Source of the DNA: AC-37 sp036389295
GTDB taxonomy: Bacteria > Actinomycetota > Thermoleophilia > Solirubrobacterales > Thermoleophilaceae
Reading direction: 5' to 3'
Length of the DNA stretch: 64,000 bases
Assembly: GCA_036389295.1 (NCBI GenBank)
Contig: DASVQB010000051.1
Coordinates: 41,575 to 105,574 of the forward strand
Positions 8,746 through 17,649 of this stretch are shown one piece after another. The notes under the pieces were generated by a model, which ran no database searches, was not told the DNA's origin, and saw only the letters and a program-made list of their open reading frames with translations. The position numbers and the translations under genes are program-made. Every line of letters starts with the position of its first letter. Positions within the stretch are counted from its first letter, which is position 1.

Positions 8746-10158
8746 TCAGAGCGATAGCCGGTCCACCGCCTCGACGAACACGGCGATCTGGTTCGCCTCG
8801 AGCTTCACGTTCCCCGCGACCTCCCCCGGCCCGTCCGCCGCCGCGACGCCGTCGGGCGGGTACTTCAGGAGCCGGACGCGGGAGACGTCGACCACGCCGG
8901 GCTCCTCGAGCATCGCCGCGACGATCTCCGCCACGCGGACGGGCTCGCCGAAGTCGAGCCCGTCGACGTAGCGCCGGGCGCGGTTCATGAGGCGGGTCTT
9001 CAGCGCGATCGCCGGCTGCGAGCGGTTGATCGCCTCGCCGGTGCCCGACGGCAGCGGGAGGCCCTGCGCGTCGACGTCGGCGGCCACGCCGATGCCGATC
9101 TGCTCCGCCTCCTGGACCGTCGGGACTATGCCGATCGGCCGCACGTCCTCGATCGCCGCGAGCACCGACTGCTCGAGCCCGTCGGCGCCGCTCCAGATCG
9201 CCGCCGGCGTCGGTGCGACCAGGATGCTCACCTGGTACGCGCTCGTGGACCCCTGGTCGCCGCCGAACAGCCGCTGTATGAAGTTCACGTCGAGCGTCCC
9301 GAAGATCGACTGATGGATGTCGAGGCTCCCCCACGCGTCATGGACCTGCACCTGGCGCACGCCGGGGACGAGCGACGACGCCACGCGGATCGCGTCGACC
9401 GTCCAGATCGAGCGCGGCGCGCGCAGCAGCAGGGCCCGGTAGCGCACGTCGGGCCACTGCAGCTCGCCGCCCGCGAGCGGCCGGTCGTGCTCGATGACGA
9501 CGTCCAGCTCGCCCCTGGCCGCCGCGCGCGCGTCGACGAGGTCCTCCAGCGCAGCGTCCGCGACGTTCCACCGGCCGAGCTTCTCCTCGGGCTTGGCCGG
9601 GTCGAGGTTGTGCTCCGGGCCGGGGTGGAACGCGGCGACGTCCACCTCCTGAGCGGGCTCGGCGACCGAGAGGCGGACGGCGCTCTCGATCGCGGCGTGG
9701 TCGCCGCCCTCGGTGAGCATCCGGGCCCCGCGCGGCACGACGAGCGCGTCGCGTCCGTCCGGCAGCTTCCCCTCGAGCCGCAGCGTCACTCGCCCGCGCG
9801 CCTGGAGGAACGGCCGGCTCAGCCCGAGCTCCTCGCCGAGGCGCGTCAGCGCCTCCCCGCACGCGGTTCCGACGAACGAGTTGTCGTACATCGTCCCGAG
9901 GGCCGCCCAGGTGCGGGTGTCCTCGAGAGCGGAAAGCTCGAGCAGCTTGCGAATCGCCGACCCCGATCCCAGGTCGGCGTCGTCCCCGAACAGCTCCCGC
10001 GCGAGCGCGAGCTTCTCGTCCAGCAGCCGCACGAACGGCTTCGGCACGAACCCGTCGGAGGTGATGCCGAAGACCGGGTCGCCCGTGGCCCGCGCGGCGT
10101 CCGCGGACGGCTGGGCGGCGTCCGTGGCGGCGGGGTCGAACGCGCTCTCGTCAGCCAA
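8746..10158 (-). CDS. Baseplate J-like protein
   Basis: 470 residues. The N-terminal third (LGSGSAIRKLLELSALEDTR, then SFVGTACGEALTRLGEELGL) carries the typical baseplate J signature in which an acidic helix and a GxxLDxLGxxxGL-like motif precede a beta domain (RVTLRLEG...LVVPRGARM). The C-terminal part has alternating alpha/beta segments (PIGIVPTVQEAEQIGIGVAAD). J-like proteins form the wedge ring around the spike. The gene overlaps gp25 by eight bases upstream and sits in the canonical order spike, gp25, J, large baseplate protein. Family call is confident. Confidence 0.85.
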   Translation of the reverse strand: MADESAFDPAATDAAQPSADAARATGDPVFGITSDGFVPKPFVRLLDEKLALARELFGDDADLGSGSAIRKLLELSALEDTRTWAALGTMYDNSFVGTACGEALTRLGEELGLSRPFLQARGRVTLRLEGKLPDGRDALVVPRGARMLTEGGDHAAIESAVRLSVAEPAQEVDVAAFHPGPEHNLDPAKPEEKLGRWNVADAALEDLVDARAAARGELDVVIEHDRPLAGGELQWPDVRYRALLLRAPRSIWTVDAIRVASSLVPGVRQVQVHDAWGSLDIHQSIFGTLDVNFIQRLFGGDQGSTSAYQVSILVAPTPAAIWSGADGLEQSVLAAIEDVRPIGIVPTVQEAEQIGIGVAADVDAQGLPLPSGTGEAINRSQPAIALKTRLMNRARRYVDGLDFGEPVRVAEIVAAMLEEPGVVDVSRVRLLKYPPDGVAAADGPGEVAGNVKLEANQIAVFVEAVDRLSL

Positions 10159-10678
10159 CCGGCAACCCTCCTGCCAGGTCCAGGCTCACCCGGTCGGCGG
10201 TGATCAGCTCGAACGTCACCCGGACGCTCAGCGTGCCGCGCCTCAGCAGCCGGGAGCGCTCCTCGGCGTCGGCGTCGGGGTCGCCCGGGACCGTCGAGCC
10301 CGCCTCGTCACCGACCTGAAGGTCGATGATGCGCCGCACGCGCGGGTCGCGTCTCACCACGTCGATCACGGTCATGCGGACGCGCTCGCGGCTGAGCACC
10401 GGGTCGGTCTCCTCCGCGAGCGCGCTGAGGCCGTCCATGCCGAAGCCGACGTCGAAGGGGTCGGCGCCGAGCAGGCTCGTCAGCGCCATCTCGAGCGACT
10501 GGGCGAGGTTCTCGAGCCCCGATGCCTCCGCGAGCTCTCGCGGTCGCCCCGCGCCCCCCGCCAGGACGAGGTCCCGACCGAGCGGGTCCGCTGTGCGGCC
10601 GGAGGGGTCGATGCGCGGGCAGGCGAGGCCCCAGCCGAGCGCCTCGCGGCGCTGGAGCTCCGTGTCCGCGTCGCTCAC
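10151..10678 (-). CDS. gp25-like baseplate wedge protein
   Basis: 175 residues from GTG 10678, which overlaps the spike gene's stop as GTGA. The central part (ENLAQSLEMALTSLLGADPFDVGFGMD, then RERVRMTVIDVVRRDPRVRRIIDLQV) matches the gp25/lysozyme-like baseplate family: an N-terminal helix that aligns the first sheath ring, then the R-I-x-x-D-P-R-V motif. It overlaps the J gene by eight bases. In this family the protein joins baseplate to sheath and starts sheath assembly. Family length is usually 110-160 residues; this one has an extended N-terminus. Confidence 0.8.
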   Translation of the reverse strand: MSDADTELQRREALGWGLACPRIDPSGRTADPLGRDLVLAGGAGRPRELAEASGLENLAQSLEMALTSLLGADPFDVGFGMDGLSALAEETDPVLSRERVRMTVIDVVRRDPRVRRIIDLQVGDEAGSTVPGDPDADAEERSRLLRRGTLSVRVTFELITADRVSLDLAGGLPVG

Positions 10679-12705
10679 CCGCCCACTCCCATCACGCCCG
10701 TGACGCCGACCTTCACGTTCGCGGCGTCGATCCCGACGTCGCCCTTCGCGTTCACCGTCACCGCGCCGCCTGCCCCGTGCGCCTCGAGCGCGATCGACTT
10801 GCCCTTCAGGCTCAGCTCCCCGCTGCTGCGAATCTCGATGTTGGCGCTGCCCAGCGACACGCGGTCCTCGGCCTTGACCGCGACCTCCTTGCCGGCCACG
10901 GTCACCTCGCCCGCGGGGGTCATCACGATCGTCGCACGCCCGTCCTTCGCCGAGACCGTCACCCCGCCTTCGCCGTCGACGACGATGCTGGCGTGCGCGT
11001 CGCGGTGCTCCAGGATCAAGGCCTTCTCCGGGTCGCCGGGCTCCGGCCTGAGACCCGCGTCGGCGAGGCTCTTCTCTCCGACCCGGATCGTCAGCTCGGC
11101 CACCTCGACGATCCGCCGCCCGTCCGCGTCGACGAGGTCGTTGGTGGCGTGCACGCCAGCCGCCTGGGGCACGTCCGCATCGCTGTGGAACCCCGTGCGA
11201 TCGGGCGCGGGGACCCCGGCGGGCAGGATCAGCCACCAGTCGCCCGGCTCCGACTCCGGCGCGTCGCCGGACTTCCAGAGCGAGCCGACGTCGATCGGGT
11301 CGTCGACACGCCCCTCGCGATGGAGCATGACGGCCCGCGTTCCCGGGTAGCGAGGCAGGACCAGGCCGTACCTCCCCCAGGCGAACGGGGTGGCGTAGGG
11401 AACGCCGTCGACGGGCGCGGCCGGGTTGCGCTGGATCTCCAGCCGCCGCGCGGCGCCCGGGTTGCCGTCGCCGGCCGCGAGCCCCCGCCAGAGGCGCATC
11501 GTCTGCGAGGGAGGCTCCGGGCCGCCCTGGACGTGCGCCTCGCGTACCTCGCCGACGTCCGCCGCGCGGGACTCGGCCTTGCCGCCGGCGACGTCCCGAA
11601 CCGCCGCGGCCGCACCGGCGGAGCTGTCCGCCGACCTCGGCTGGTGGCCACGAGCGGTGTCCCACTCCAGCTGCAGCGGCATCGCAGTTCCCAGGGACAC
11701 CCCCGAGACGGCGGTCACGAACCCCTGCGCGCGGCTGAGGACGTGACGGACCGACTCCACGTACATGTACGTCGCGTCGGCGGAGAGTGTGTCGCCGTCC
11801 TGCGCGCCGAGCGACGGGATCAGCTGGCGAACGCTGAGGCTCTCGAGCTCGGACGGGACGTCGAAGTGCACGACGTCGCCGGGCTTCAGGTCCGGTCGCC
11901 CCTTGAGCGTCAGGTCCCAGACCGGCCGCTTGCGCGGACCCGACGGCTTGCCGCCCGAGCGAACCTCGACGAGGCCGCCCCCGAGGGTCAGGTCGGTCGT
12001 GGCCGCGAGTGGGATCCGGCGCATCCCGAAGTGGACGGTCCCGTCCCTGATCAGGACGACGCCCCTCCCGTACCTCGCATCGGCTTCCTCGACGCGACGA
12101 GCCAGCTGGGCGAGGGCCTCCACGCCTGAGATGCGCGGCTCCAGATGGCCACCGGTCGCCAGCGTCGAGCCCGACCGGGCGAGCGGGACGCGCGCCGCGC
12201 CGGCTATCTGCCGGGCCTTCGAGAAGACGTCCGGCGCCACCTCGGTGCCCACCGGCTGCTCCAGCTTGTACGACGCGAGTCGTGCGTACGCTCGCTCGAC
12301 AGCCTCGATTCGGGTCAGGTAGCGGGCGTCGCCGGCGCTGCGCGTGACCTTCGTGACCGACAGCTCCGCGACGAGGGAGCCGCGGATCGGGGCGGCCGAC
12401 CCGTACAGCGTCCCCAGGCCGGCGACGTTGGCGAGGTAGCCGGCCGCGGGCAGGTCCACGTCGCGCCAGAACAGGTACAGCGTCACCACCTGGTCGGCGC
12501 CGAGCCGCTTGTGCTCGGAGGGCGGCAGGCCCTCGATCGCGAACGTGTACGAGCCCCCCTCGAGACCGCCTGGGAGCGTGGCCTCGATCGACGCGTAACA
12601 CATGTCGCTCGTGATCGTCGTCACCGGCGTCCTGACCGGCTCGTCGTTCTCGAACCTCAGCACCCAGCCCGCGTGGTTGCCGGGAGCGACGTCCCTCGGG
12701 CTCAT
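10675..12705 (-). CDS. VgrG/gp5-like spike protein with hub domains
   Basis: 676 residues from ATG 12705, which overlaps the upstream stop (ATGA). The N-terminal half (PGGLEGGSYTFAIEG...ADQVVTLYLFWRD and later DLKPGDVVHFDVPSELE) fits the hub part, and residues about 410-520 (RNPAAPVDGVPYATPFAWGR, YPGTRAVMLHREG) fit the OB-fold. The C-terminal 110 residues are a regular run of short beta repeats (GEVTVAGKEVAVKAEDRVSL, then ANIEIRSSGELSLKGKSIAL) typical of the needle of gp5/VgrG spikes. It forms the puncturing tip of the machine. No C-terminal toxin domain is fused. Confidence 0.82.
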   Translation of the reverse strand: MSPRDVAPGNHAGWVLRFENDEPVRTPVTTITSDMCYASIEATLPGGLEGGSYTFAIEGLPPSEHKRLGADQVVTLYLFWRDVDLPAAGYLANVAGLGTLYGSAAPIRGSLVAELSVTKVTRSAGDARYLTRIEAVERAYARLASYKLEQPVGTEVAPDVFSKARQIAGAARVPLARSGSTLATGGHLEPRISGVEALAQLARRVEEADARYGRGVVLIRDGTVHFGMRRIPLAATTDLTLGGGLVEVRSGGKPSGPRKRPVWDLTLKGRPDLKPGDVVHFDVPSELESLSVRQLIPSLGAQDGDTLSADATYMYVESVRHVLSRAQGFVTAVSGVSLGTAMPLQLEWDTARGHQPRSADSSAGAAAAVRDVAGGKAESRAADVGEVREAHVQGGPEPPSQTMRLWRGLAAGDGNPGAARRLEIQRNPAAPVDGVPYATPFAWGRYGLVLPRYPGTRAVMLHREGRVDDPIDVGSLWKSGDAPESEPGDWWLILPAGVPAPDRTGFHSDADVPQAAGVHATNDLVDADGRRIVEVAELTIRVGEKSLADAGLRPEPGDPEKALILEHRDAHASIVVDGEGGVTVSAKDGRATIVMTPAGEVTVAGKEVAVKAEDRVSLGSANIEIRSSGELSLKGKSIALEAHGAGGAVTVNAKGDVGIDAANVKVGVTGVMGVGG

Positions 12706-13205
12706 GCGACGGGCGCCTCGGGCGCCGGGACCATCCGCCGCCAGCCGAGCTCGACCTGCGAGCCGTAGCGTCCCGGCCCGCACAGCGTCCCGGCGCAGAG
12801 CCGCCACGACACCACCTCGACCGCGAGCGCGACGCCCGCGTCCGGGCCGGGGCGCGCGGGCACGAGGCGGAGCGCCCCGGCGACGAGCGGAAGCGAGGCC
12901 ACGACCGATCCCGCGCGCGCCACGAGCAGGCGAACGGGCGCCGCCGCCAGCGCGTCGAGGGGAACCGGCGGCGGCGGGACCGTCTCGGGCTCCGAGGAGC
13001 TGACGACCTCCGTGGGCTCGGCCTCGAGCCAGAGGGTGGCGACGCCGGTCGGCACGACGACGACGAAGGTGACGTCGACGGCGACTTCGATCGCGTGCGG
13101 CACGCCCCGATCGAGTGGCTCCGCGACGCGCACGAAGCCCTCCCGCGCGCGCGCCGGCGCATCGGGGACCAGGTGCGTCGCGATCGGCGTCGAGGCGATG
13201 GGCAT
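12702..13205 (-). CDS. Small injection-operon protein, unknown
   Basis: 167 residues, ATG 13205, one base after the stop of the upstream gene and overlapping the spike gene by four bases. It is beta-rich (HAIEVAVDVTFVVVVPTGVATLW, VRLLVARAGSVVASLPLVAG) with a proline-rich hinge PPPPVP near residue 77. In contractile systems the slot between the tube proteins and the spike usually holds a LysM-type tube-to-spike adaptor; no LysM motif is recognisable here, so that role is only positional. Confidence 0.65.
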   Translation of the reverse strand: MPIASTPIATHLVPDAPARAREGFVRVAEPLDRGVPHAIEVAVDVTFVVVVPTGVATLWLEAEPTEVVSSSEPETVPPPPVPLDALAAAPVRLLVARAGSVVASLPLVAGALRLVPARPGPDAGVALAVEVVSWRLCAGTLCGPGRYGSQVELGWRRMVPAPEAPVA

Positions 13206-13206
13206 G

Positions 13207-13704
13207 TCAGCGGTGGGTCCCCGACAGCGGGGTCCAGTCCCCCAGCGCGCCGAGCGCCACGATGTCGAGCAGTCTCGGCACCCTGCGGGGACGCGGCATC
13301 TGCGTGAGGGCGATGGACACGGCCATCACGCCCTGCTGGTCCTTCGAGAGGCTGAACTCGAGCGACCTCACCTGGAGGTCGGTTCGGATCGTCATGCGCG
13401 TGACCAGCATCAACCCCTGGTGGACGCGGCCGCCCAGGATGCCCCCGCGCCTGGACGTGTCGGCCAGCGTCTCGAGCGCGACCTTCATCCCGTAGCGCTC
13501 GGGCCCGAGCAGCAGGCCGCTGAGCGCGATGTCATCGTCGTGCACGTCGACGATCGACTTCGCCGACGTCGCCAGGACGGGGGGCAGCTTGTACGTCTGC
13601 GTCAGCTTGAGCGCGGTGACGGCGTAGAGGGGGACCAGCAGCGGGAACTCGCCCAGGAACGCCGCGGGAGAGGAGCGGTAGACGTCGTGGATCTGGGTGT
13701 CCAT
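13207..13704 (-). CDS. Baseplate/tube-adaptor-like protein
   Basis: 165 residues from ATG 13704; 20 bases separate it from the upstream gene. The pattern ALSGLLLGPERYGMKVALETL...RTDLQVRSLEFSLSKDQQ...VSIALTQMPRP is the alternating beta pattern of distal-tail (Dit-like) and related baseplate hub proteins, in which a short helix is followed by 'r-x-l-x-F-x-i' strands and a charged tail. It lies between the candidate tube gene and the spike, the usual place for a tube-to-baseplate adaptor. Assignment is by pattern and position. Confidence 0.6.
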   Translation of the reverse strand: MDTQIHDVYRSSPAAFLGEFPLLVPLYAVTALKLTQTYKLPPVLATSAKSIVDVHDDDIALSGLLLGPERYGMKVALETLADTSRRGGILGGRVHQGLMLVTRMTIRTDLQVRSLEFSLSKDQQGVMAVSIALTQMPRPRRVPRLLDIVALGALGDWTPLSGTHR

Positions 13705-13723
13705 GCGGAGTCGCCTGCGCGCG

Positions 13724-13966
13724 TCAGGCCACCGGGCGCTGGCTGGCCAGGCTGCGGGCCAGCCGGTCGAGCGCCTCGTCGATTGCGGCGTCGAGGTTGC
13801 CGGGCGCCGGCGTCGACCGGACCTCGATCTCGACGGGGAAGTGGTAGGTCGCCGGACCGGGATCGCCCGGGGGCGCCGCGGGCGACTCCTCCCGGCCGAC
13901 CCGTACGACCTCGACCTGCACCGGGAACCGAAGGTGCACGTCGGCGGGCCCCGATCGCTCTGGCAT
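13724..13966 (-). CDS. Short injection-operon protein, unknown
   Basis: 80 residues, ATG 13966, 13 bases after the tube gene's stop. It consists of two strands-like segments (ADVHLRFPVQVEVVRVGR and TYHFPVEIEVRSTPAP) joined by a proline-rich loop and followed by a helix (LDAAIDEALDRLARSLA). Short proteins in this slot (Afp6-like) occur in many eCIS loci, but sequence similarity is not evident. Confidence 0.6.
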   Translation of the reverse strand: MPERSGPADVHLRFPVQVEVVRVGREESPAAPPGDPGPATYHFPVEIEVRSTPAPGNLDAAIDEALDRLARSLASQRPVA

Positions 13967-13979
13967 CGTCGCTCTCCGC

Positions 13980-14420
13980 CTACGGGATCTTCGTCTCTGT
14001 GCCGCCCTTGGGCGTGCTCGCCGCCGACAGGCTGAACCCCGAGAACGTCGCCAGGGGAGAGGACGCGGCGGTGGTCGCCGTCGAGGGGACGGCGCTGGTG
14101 ATGATGCACCTGTCCATGACGACGGTCGCGAACGACCAGTCGAGGCCTGCCCCGACCTCTCGCATCATGACCTTGAACTGGGTGTGCTGGAGCGCCAGCA
14201 CGGTGAGCTGGGCGACCGCCGGGCCGAGTGCGTTCACGGTCATCGCGAACGTGAACTGATGCGGCGAGTACACGGTGCCGATGTGCGTGTGCTCGATCGA
14301 GTGGAGTGGCTCGTACCTGAGGGCGAACGTGGGGGTGAACGACTGGATCGGGCTGATCACGTGCTCGGTGCCCGCCGCGTCCAACCACACGACGCTCAGG
14401 TTGCTGTTCCAATCGGGCAT
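13980..14420 (-). CDS. Candidate inner tube protein
   Basis: 146 residues, ATG 14420, 24 bases after the sheath stop. Size and gene order (immediately after sheath) are those of gp19/Hcp-type tube proteins that stack inside the sheath. The sequence is beta-rich (LSVVWLDAAGTEHVISPIQS, HQFTFAMTVNALGPAVAQL) with a central helix. Only one copy is present, whereas many injection systems carry two or three tube paralogues. The call is position-based with moderate confidence; a minor tail protein remains possible. Confidence 0.6.
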   Translation of the reverse strand: MPDWNSNLSVVWLDAAGTEHVISPIQSFTPTFALRYEPLHSIEHTHIGTVYSPHQFTFAMTVNALGPAVAQLTVLALQHTQFKVMMREVGAGLDWSFATVVMDRCIITSAVPSTATTAASSPLATFSGFSLSAASTPKGGTETKIP

Positions 14421-14443
14421 GTGAGGCTCCTCTCGGGCGGTGG

Positions 14444-15592
14444 CTAGAACTTGGGGGCCAGGGTGACCCTGAGGTGATGGACGGCGGGGCCGTAGGTGAC
14501 CGACACGACCAGGTCGACGGCACGGCTGCCGCGCGCGGTCTGGATCAGCGTGGCGGCGGCCGGACTGCGCGAGGACTCGGGGACCTGGAGCGCGTCGAGC
14601 ACCGGGATCGAGATCGAGTAGTCCGCGATCATCGCCCGTCGCTTGAGCGGCGCGAGGATGGAGTCGGCCCTCTCGCGCACCGCGAGCAGGCCCTCCGACG
14701 TGATGCGTGCGTCGCCCACGGAGCCCATCAGGCCGGCCTTCAGCCGGAAGTCGATGTCGTCGAGCGTGCGCACCGTGTCGACGAACAGAAGGCTCGCGTC
14801 GGTGGTGAAGCAGCGCCCGTCGGCCATGTGGAGCCCCTCCCCGACGATCAGGGCGGGATCGATGATCGGGATGACGCCGGCCTCCGACAGGGCGGTGATC
14901 TCCCCCGGCCCGTACTGGTCCGGCTGAGGCATGCGGATCCCGCGCACCCGCTTGAGCACCACCGAGGCCTCGGGCGGATAGGCCGCCATCGCCGCCATCG
15001 CCGCGGTGGCGGCGTCGCCGTTCGCGCCGCGGGCGGCGATCACGATCATCCGGCTCGAGTCGCTGCGCAGCGACTCGACCGACGCGAGCGCGTCGGCGAC
15101 GTACGTCGTGGACTTGGGCAGCGACGGGGAGATCATCGCCACGCCGAGGCGCTTCTGGCCCTGCGCGGACATCTGCTCAACGTGGTCCTTGAGCACCTCC
15201 AGCCCCGCGGTCCCCTCGTCGGGCGCGTTCGCGACGAACGTCACGTCGTCGGCCGCCTCCAGCGAGGACAGCGCGGCGTCCCAGTCGTCGCCGTGGACGC
15301 GAACGCCGTAGATGCGCTCGGGACGGGGGTCCTGGAGGAGCGCGACGGCGAGCGAGCGCGAGAGCGGCGTGTGGGCGGGCTTCCCGCCGGTCTCCTGCGC
15401 GAAGCGCTGAACGGCTTCGTCGGCCGACCCGACTACGGTCGGCGTGTTCGGCGGGGTGTCGCCTCCGGCGGGGCCGTCGGGCGTCCTGCCGACCACCGCC
15501 ACGACTCCCGGCGCGCGCGTCGCGATCGGCTGGAGAGCCGACGTGTCGACCCTGACGTCGATGAAGGGATAGGCGGCGGGAACGGTCGTCAT
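14444..15592 (-). CDS. Contractile tail sheath protein
   Basis: 382 residues. The N-terminal segment GVVAVVGRTPDGPAGGDTPP with PTVVGSADEAVQRFA is the classical sheath opening; the middle has a P-loop-free alpha/beta domain (LGVAMISPSLPKS, RMIVIAARGANG) and the C-terminus contains the conserved sheath fold ending (IADYSISIPVLDALQVPESS, LVVSVTYGPAVHHLRVTLA). The contracted sheath drives the tube through a target envelope. Single copy, near the short end of the family range (350-500). This is the anchor assignment for the whole cluster. Confidence 0.9.
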   Translation of the reverse strand: MTTVPAAYPFIDVRVDTSALQPIATRAPGVVAVVGRTPDGPAGGDTPPNTPTVVGSADEAVQRFAQETGGKPAHTPLSRSLAVALLQDPRPERIYGVRVHGDDWDAALSSLEAADDVTFVANAPDEGTAGLEVLKDHVEQMSAQGQKRLGVAMISPSLPKSTTYVADALASVESLRSDSSRMIVIAARGANGDAATAAMAAMAAYPPEASVVLKRVRGIRMPQPDQYGPGEITALSEAGVIPIIDPALIVGEGLHMADGRCFTTDASLLFVDTVRTLDDIDFRLKAGLMGSVGDARITSEGLLAVRERADSILAPLKRRAMIADYSISIPVLDALQVPESSRSPAAATLIQTARGSRAVDLVVSVTYGPAVHHLRVTLAPKF

Positions 15593-15648
15593 CGGTCAGC
15601 TCCTCCGGGCGTTGCGCCCTCGTCGGTGATCTCGGTCGCGAGCACGAT

Positions 15649-16425
15649 TCATCCCCGCTGGCCTGCGGGCCGGGTCGAGGGCGCCGCGATCAGCGCGATG
15701 CCCTGCTCCGCGAGCCACCGTGCCGCGGTGTCGCGCCGCGCGGAATGCGCCGTCCGCGAAGTTGAGCCCGACTTGGCCCCCGGCCATCCCGCGTCGTCGA
15801 ACATGGCGAGCGGCACGACCCACGCGATCACGAGGCGGTGGCGCTGCGGCAGTGCGGCGTCGACCGTTCCCCCGACGCCGAGCGACTCGAGCCGCGAGCG
15901 AAGGATCGCGCCCTGGGCGAGGAGCTCCGCGACGGACGCCGCGACGTCGCGCACCAGGAGCGCCACGACGACCGGCAGCTCGGTCCGCGCCGGAGCGGCC
16001 GGTTGCGATGCGAACGTGACGGTCATCGCCGTCGAGGCCTGCGGGGCGCCGGTCGCGTCCCCCGCCCACGCCGTGTCGGCCGAAGCGATCACGTCGGCGG
16101 GAGGGGTCGCGCGAGCGATCACCGAACCGCGCCAGATCGCGTCGAGCCGAGGGGCGAGAGAGCCCGGAAGCCCCGTGACGCTGAGGATCGCCTGAGTGCG
16201 CTCGCTCGCCCCGGGCCCGGTCCAGCCGCCGTGGACGGCGGTCGGCGCATCCGCGACCACGCCCACGCGCAGCTCGTCGAAGGCGACCTCGTAGGGGCCC
16301 TCGACCGGCATCCGCCCCACGTCGTACGCGGCGGCCACGACGTGAGCCAGCGAGGCCTGGTCGAAGAGGGCGGCACGCGTCGCGGGATCGGCGAGCCGGA
16401 CGAGCGTCTGGTCGACCCAGTCCAT
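15649..16425 (-). CDS. Protein between lysis cassette and sheath, unknown
   Basis: 258 residues, ATG 16425, 20 bases after the GH19 stop and 56 bases before the sheath start. N-terminal part is mixed alpha/beta (MDWVDQTLVRLADPATRAAL, VAFDELRVGVVADAPTAV), the middle has strands (TAMTVTFASQPAA, LPVVVALLVRDVAAS), and the C-terminus ends with a basic tail. A tail-terminator/cap role (DUF4255-like, normally near the sheath) would suit position and size but no signature was recognised. Confidence 0.6.
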   Translation of the reverse strand: MDWVDQTLVRLADPATRAALFDQASLAHVVAAAYDVGRMPVEGPYEVAFDELRVGVVADAPTAVHGGWTGPGASERTQAILSVTGLPGSLAPRLDAIWRGSVIARATPPADVIASADTAWAGDATGAPQASTAMTVTFASQPAAPARTELPVVVALLVRDVAASVAELLAQGAILRSRLESLGVGGTVDAALPQRHRLVIAWVVPLAMFDDAGWPGAKSGSTSRTAHSARRDTAARWLAEQGIALIAAPSTRPAGQRG

Positions 16426-16445
16426 CCCTCAGTGCTCCCGGCCGG

Positions 16446-17192
16446 TCAGGACGACCTGCGCTTCAGCTCGCGGTAGCGCTCGAGGCGGTGGTGGCGGTGC
16501 CAGCCGTTCGGCTCGCGGGTCGCCGCCGCGTGAACGCCCTTGCGGGCGCGCGTCATCGCCGCCCTGAGCGCCCTGCGACGGGGTTCGTCGCGGCCCTCGT
16601 GCTTCAGCCGGTCGTACTCGCGACACCACCTGCGCTCGGTGTCGGTCAGGAAGCGGAGCGGGTCCGGCGGCTGCGGCCGGCAGTCGACGCCGCCGACGAG
16701 CTGCCGGTAGTGCACGCGGGCCGCCAGGCCGTTGGTGCCGCCGTTGATCCTGCGCGTGATGGTGACGAACTGCCCCTGATCGGCGAGCTCGTTGAGGCCG
16801 TGCGACTTCCAGTACAGCGCGGCGATCCGCCAACCGACGTCGTGCTGTGCGGCCAGCGCGGGATTCTGCTCGAGGGGGAGCCCGAGGAGGTGCCCGGCCC
16901 AGCGGTAGTTCGCCCGCCCGGTGAGCTGGATCGGCCCCCTGCCCTTGTAGCGCCGCCCGTCACCGGGGTGAGTGTTGCCCAGGTCGGCGCGTCCCTCGTA
17001 GGCGGCGCCGGACGCGATCTCCTCGAAGTACCTCAGTCCCGCCGACTCGTGAAGCACCTGAGCGAGGAAGTCGCGCGCCCGCGCCTGCGTGGTGATCGCG
17101 TGCTCGACCATCGCCTTCTCCGCGCGGGGCGCCTCCGCCTGGACGATCCCGGCCGGGACCCCCGCGCGCGCAAGGGCGAGACGAACGCTCAT
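16446..17192 (-). CDS. GH19-family endolysin with C-terminal basic module
   Basis: 248 residues. Residues 1-170 are a GH19 chitinase-like muramidase: FLAQVLHESAGLRYFEE contains the first catalytic Glu, and YKGRGPIQLTGRANY is the conserved substrate-cleft motif. From about residue 180 a basic helical module begins (FLTDTERRWCREYDRLK...GWHRHHRLERYRELKRR). The same module ends the M15 peptidase two genes upstream. GH19 endolysins cut peptidoglycan glycan strands; with the holin-like protein next door (ATGA overlap, 17189-17192), it fits a lysis role that releases assembled particles. Confidence 0.8.
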   Translation of the reverse strand: MSVRLALARAGVPAGIVQAEAPRAEKAMVEHAITTQARARDFLAQVLHESAGLRYFEEIASGAAYEGRADLGNTHPGDGRRYKGRGPIQLTGRANYRWAGHLLGLPLEQNPALAAQHDVGWRIAALYWKSHGLNELADQGQFVTITRRINGGTNGLAARVHYRQLVGGVDCRPQPPDPLRFLTDTERRWCREYDRLKHEGRDEPRRRALRAAMTRARKGVHAAATREPNGWHRHHRLERYRELKRRSS

Positions 17193-17641
17193 GTGAGCGC
17201 GGTCTGACTCGGCTGGAGGACGTTGGGCTCATCGGCCCCGACCTCGTCGAGCACGCCGAGGTCGTCGGGCGGGGGAGCGGCGTCCTCCTCCTCGTCGGTG
17301 GGGAGCCCCTCGTCCGGGATCGACGCAACGGTGACGTCGTCATCCGGACCGCCGAGGGTCACGTCATGAGGCTCGGTGCCGGCCTGGAGCGCGGCGGCGT
17401 GCACGTGCGCGTCGGCCCTGTTGCGCGCGGTCCGCAGGCCGGCGTCGCCGAAGATCAGCAGGCCGGCGAGGATGCCGCCCCAGGTCAGCGTGTCCTTGAG
17501 CGCGTCCTCCTGGTCCTGCGAGAGGTCGTAGACCCCGAACACGTGGAGCAGGTTCGACACGATCGGCACGCCCGCGATCAGCGCGCCGGCAACCTGAGCC
17601 GGCGTGAGGTCGGGCCTTTGTCCACGAACGGTGTTGAGCAT
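17189..17641 (-). CDS. Holin-like membrane protein
   Basis: 150 residues with two hydrophobic segments, LIAGVPIVSNLLHVFGVYDL and TWGGILAGLLIFGDAGLR, separated by a short loop with SQDQEDALKDTL, and a long acidic C-terminal tail. This hairpin plus the 'ALKDTLTWGGILAGLLI-GDAGLR-ARN' pattern is common to actinophage holins. It is placed between the two peptidoglycan hydrolases and overlaps the GH19 gene by four bases. It would form membrane lesions that give the hydrolases access to the wall. The acidic tail is longer than usual. Confidence 0.7.
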   Translation of the reverse strand: MLNTVRGQRPDLTPAQVAGALIAGVPIVSNLLHVFGVYDLSQDQEDALKDTLTWGGILAGLLIFGDAGLRTARNRADAHVHAAALQAGTEPHDVTLGGPDDDVTVASIPDEGLPTDEEEDAAPPPDDLGVLDEVGADEPNVLQPSQTALT

Positions 17642-17649
17642 CGCCTCTC

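Noticed and set aside
15596..16069. Alternative frame over the protein upstream of the sheath suggesting a frameshift
   Set aside because: The main frame stays protein-like to its stop and the alternative is Arg-rich without motifs.
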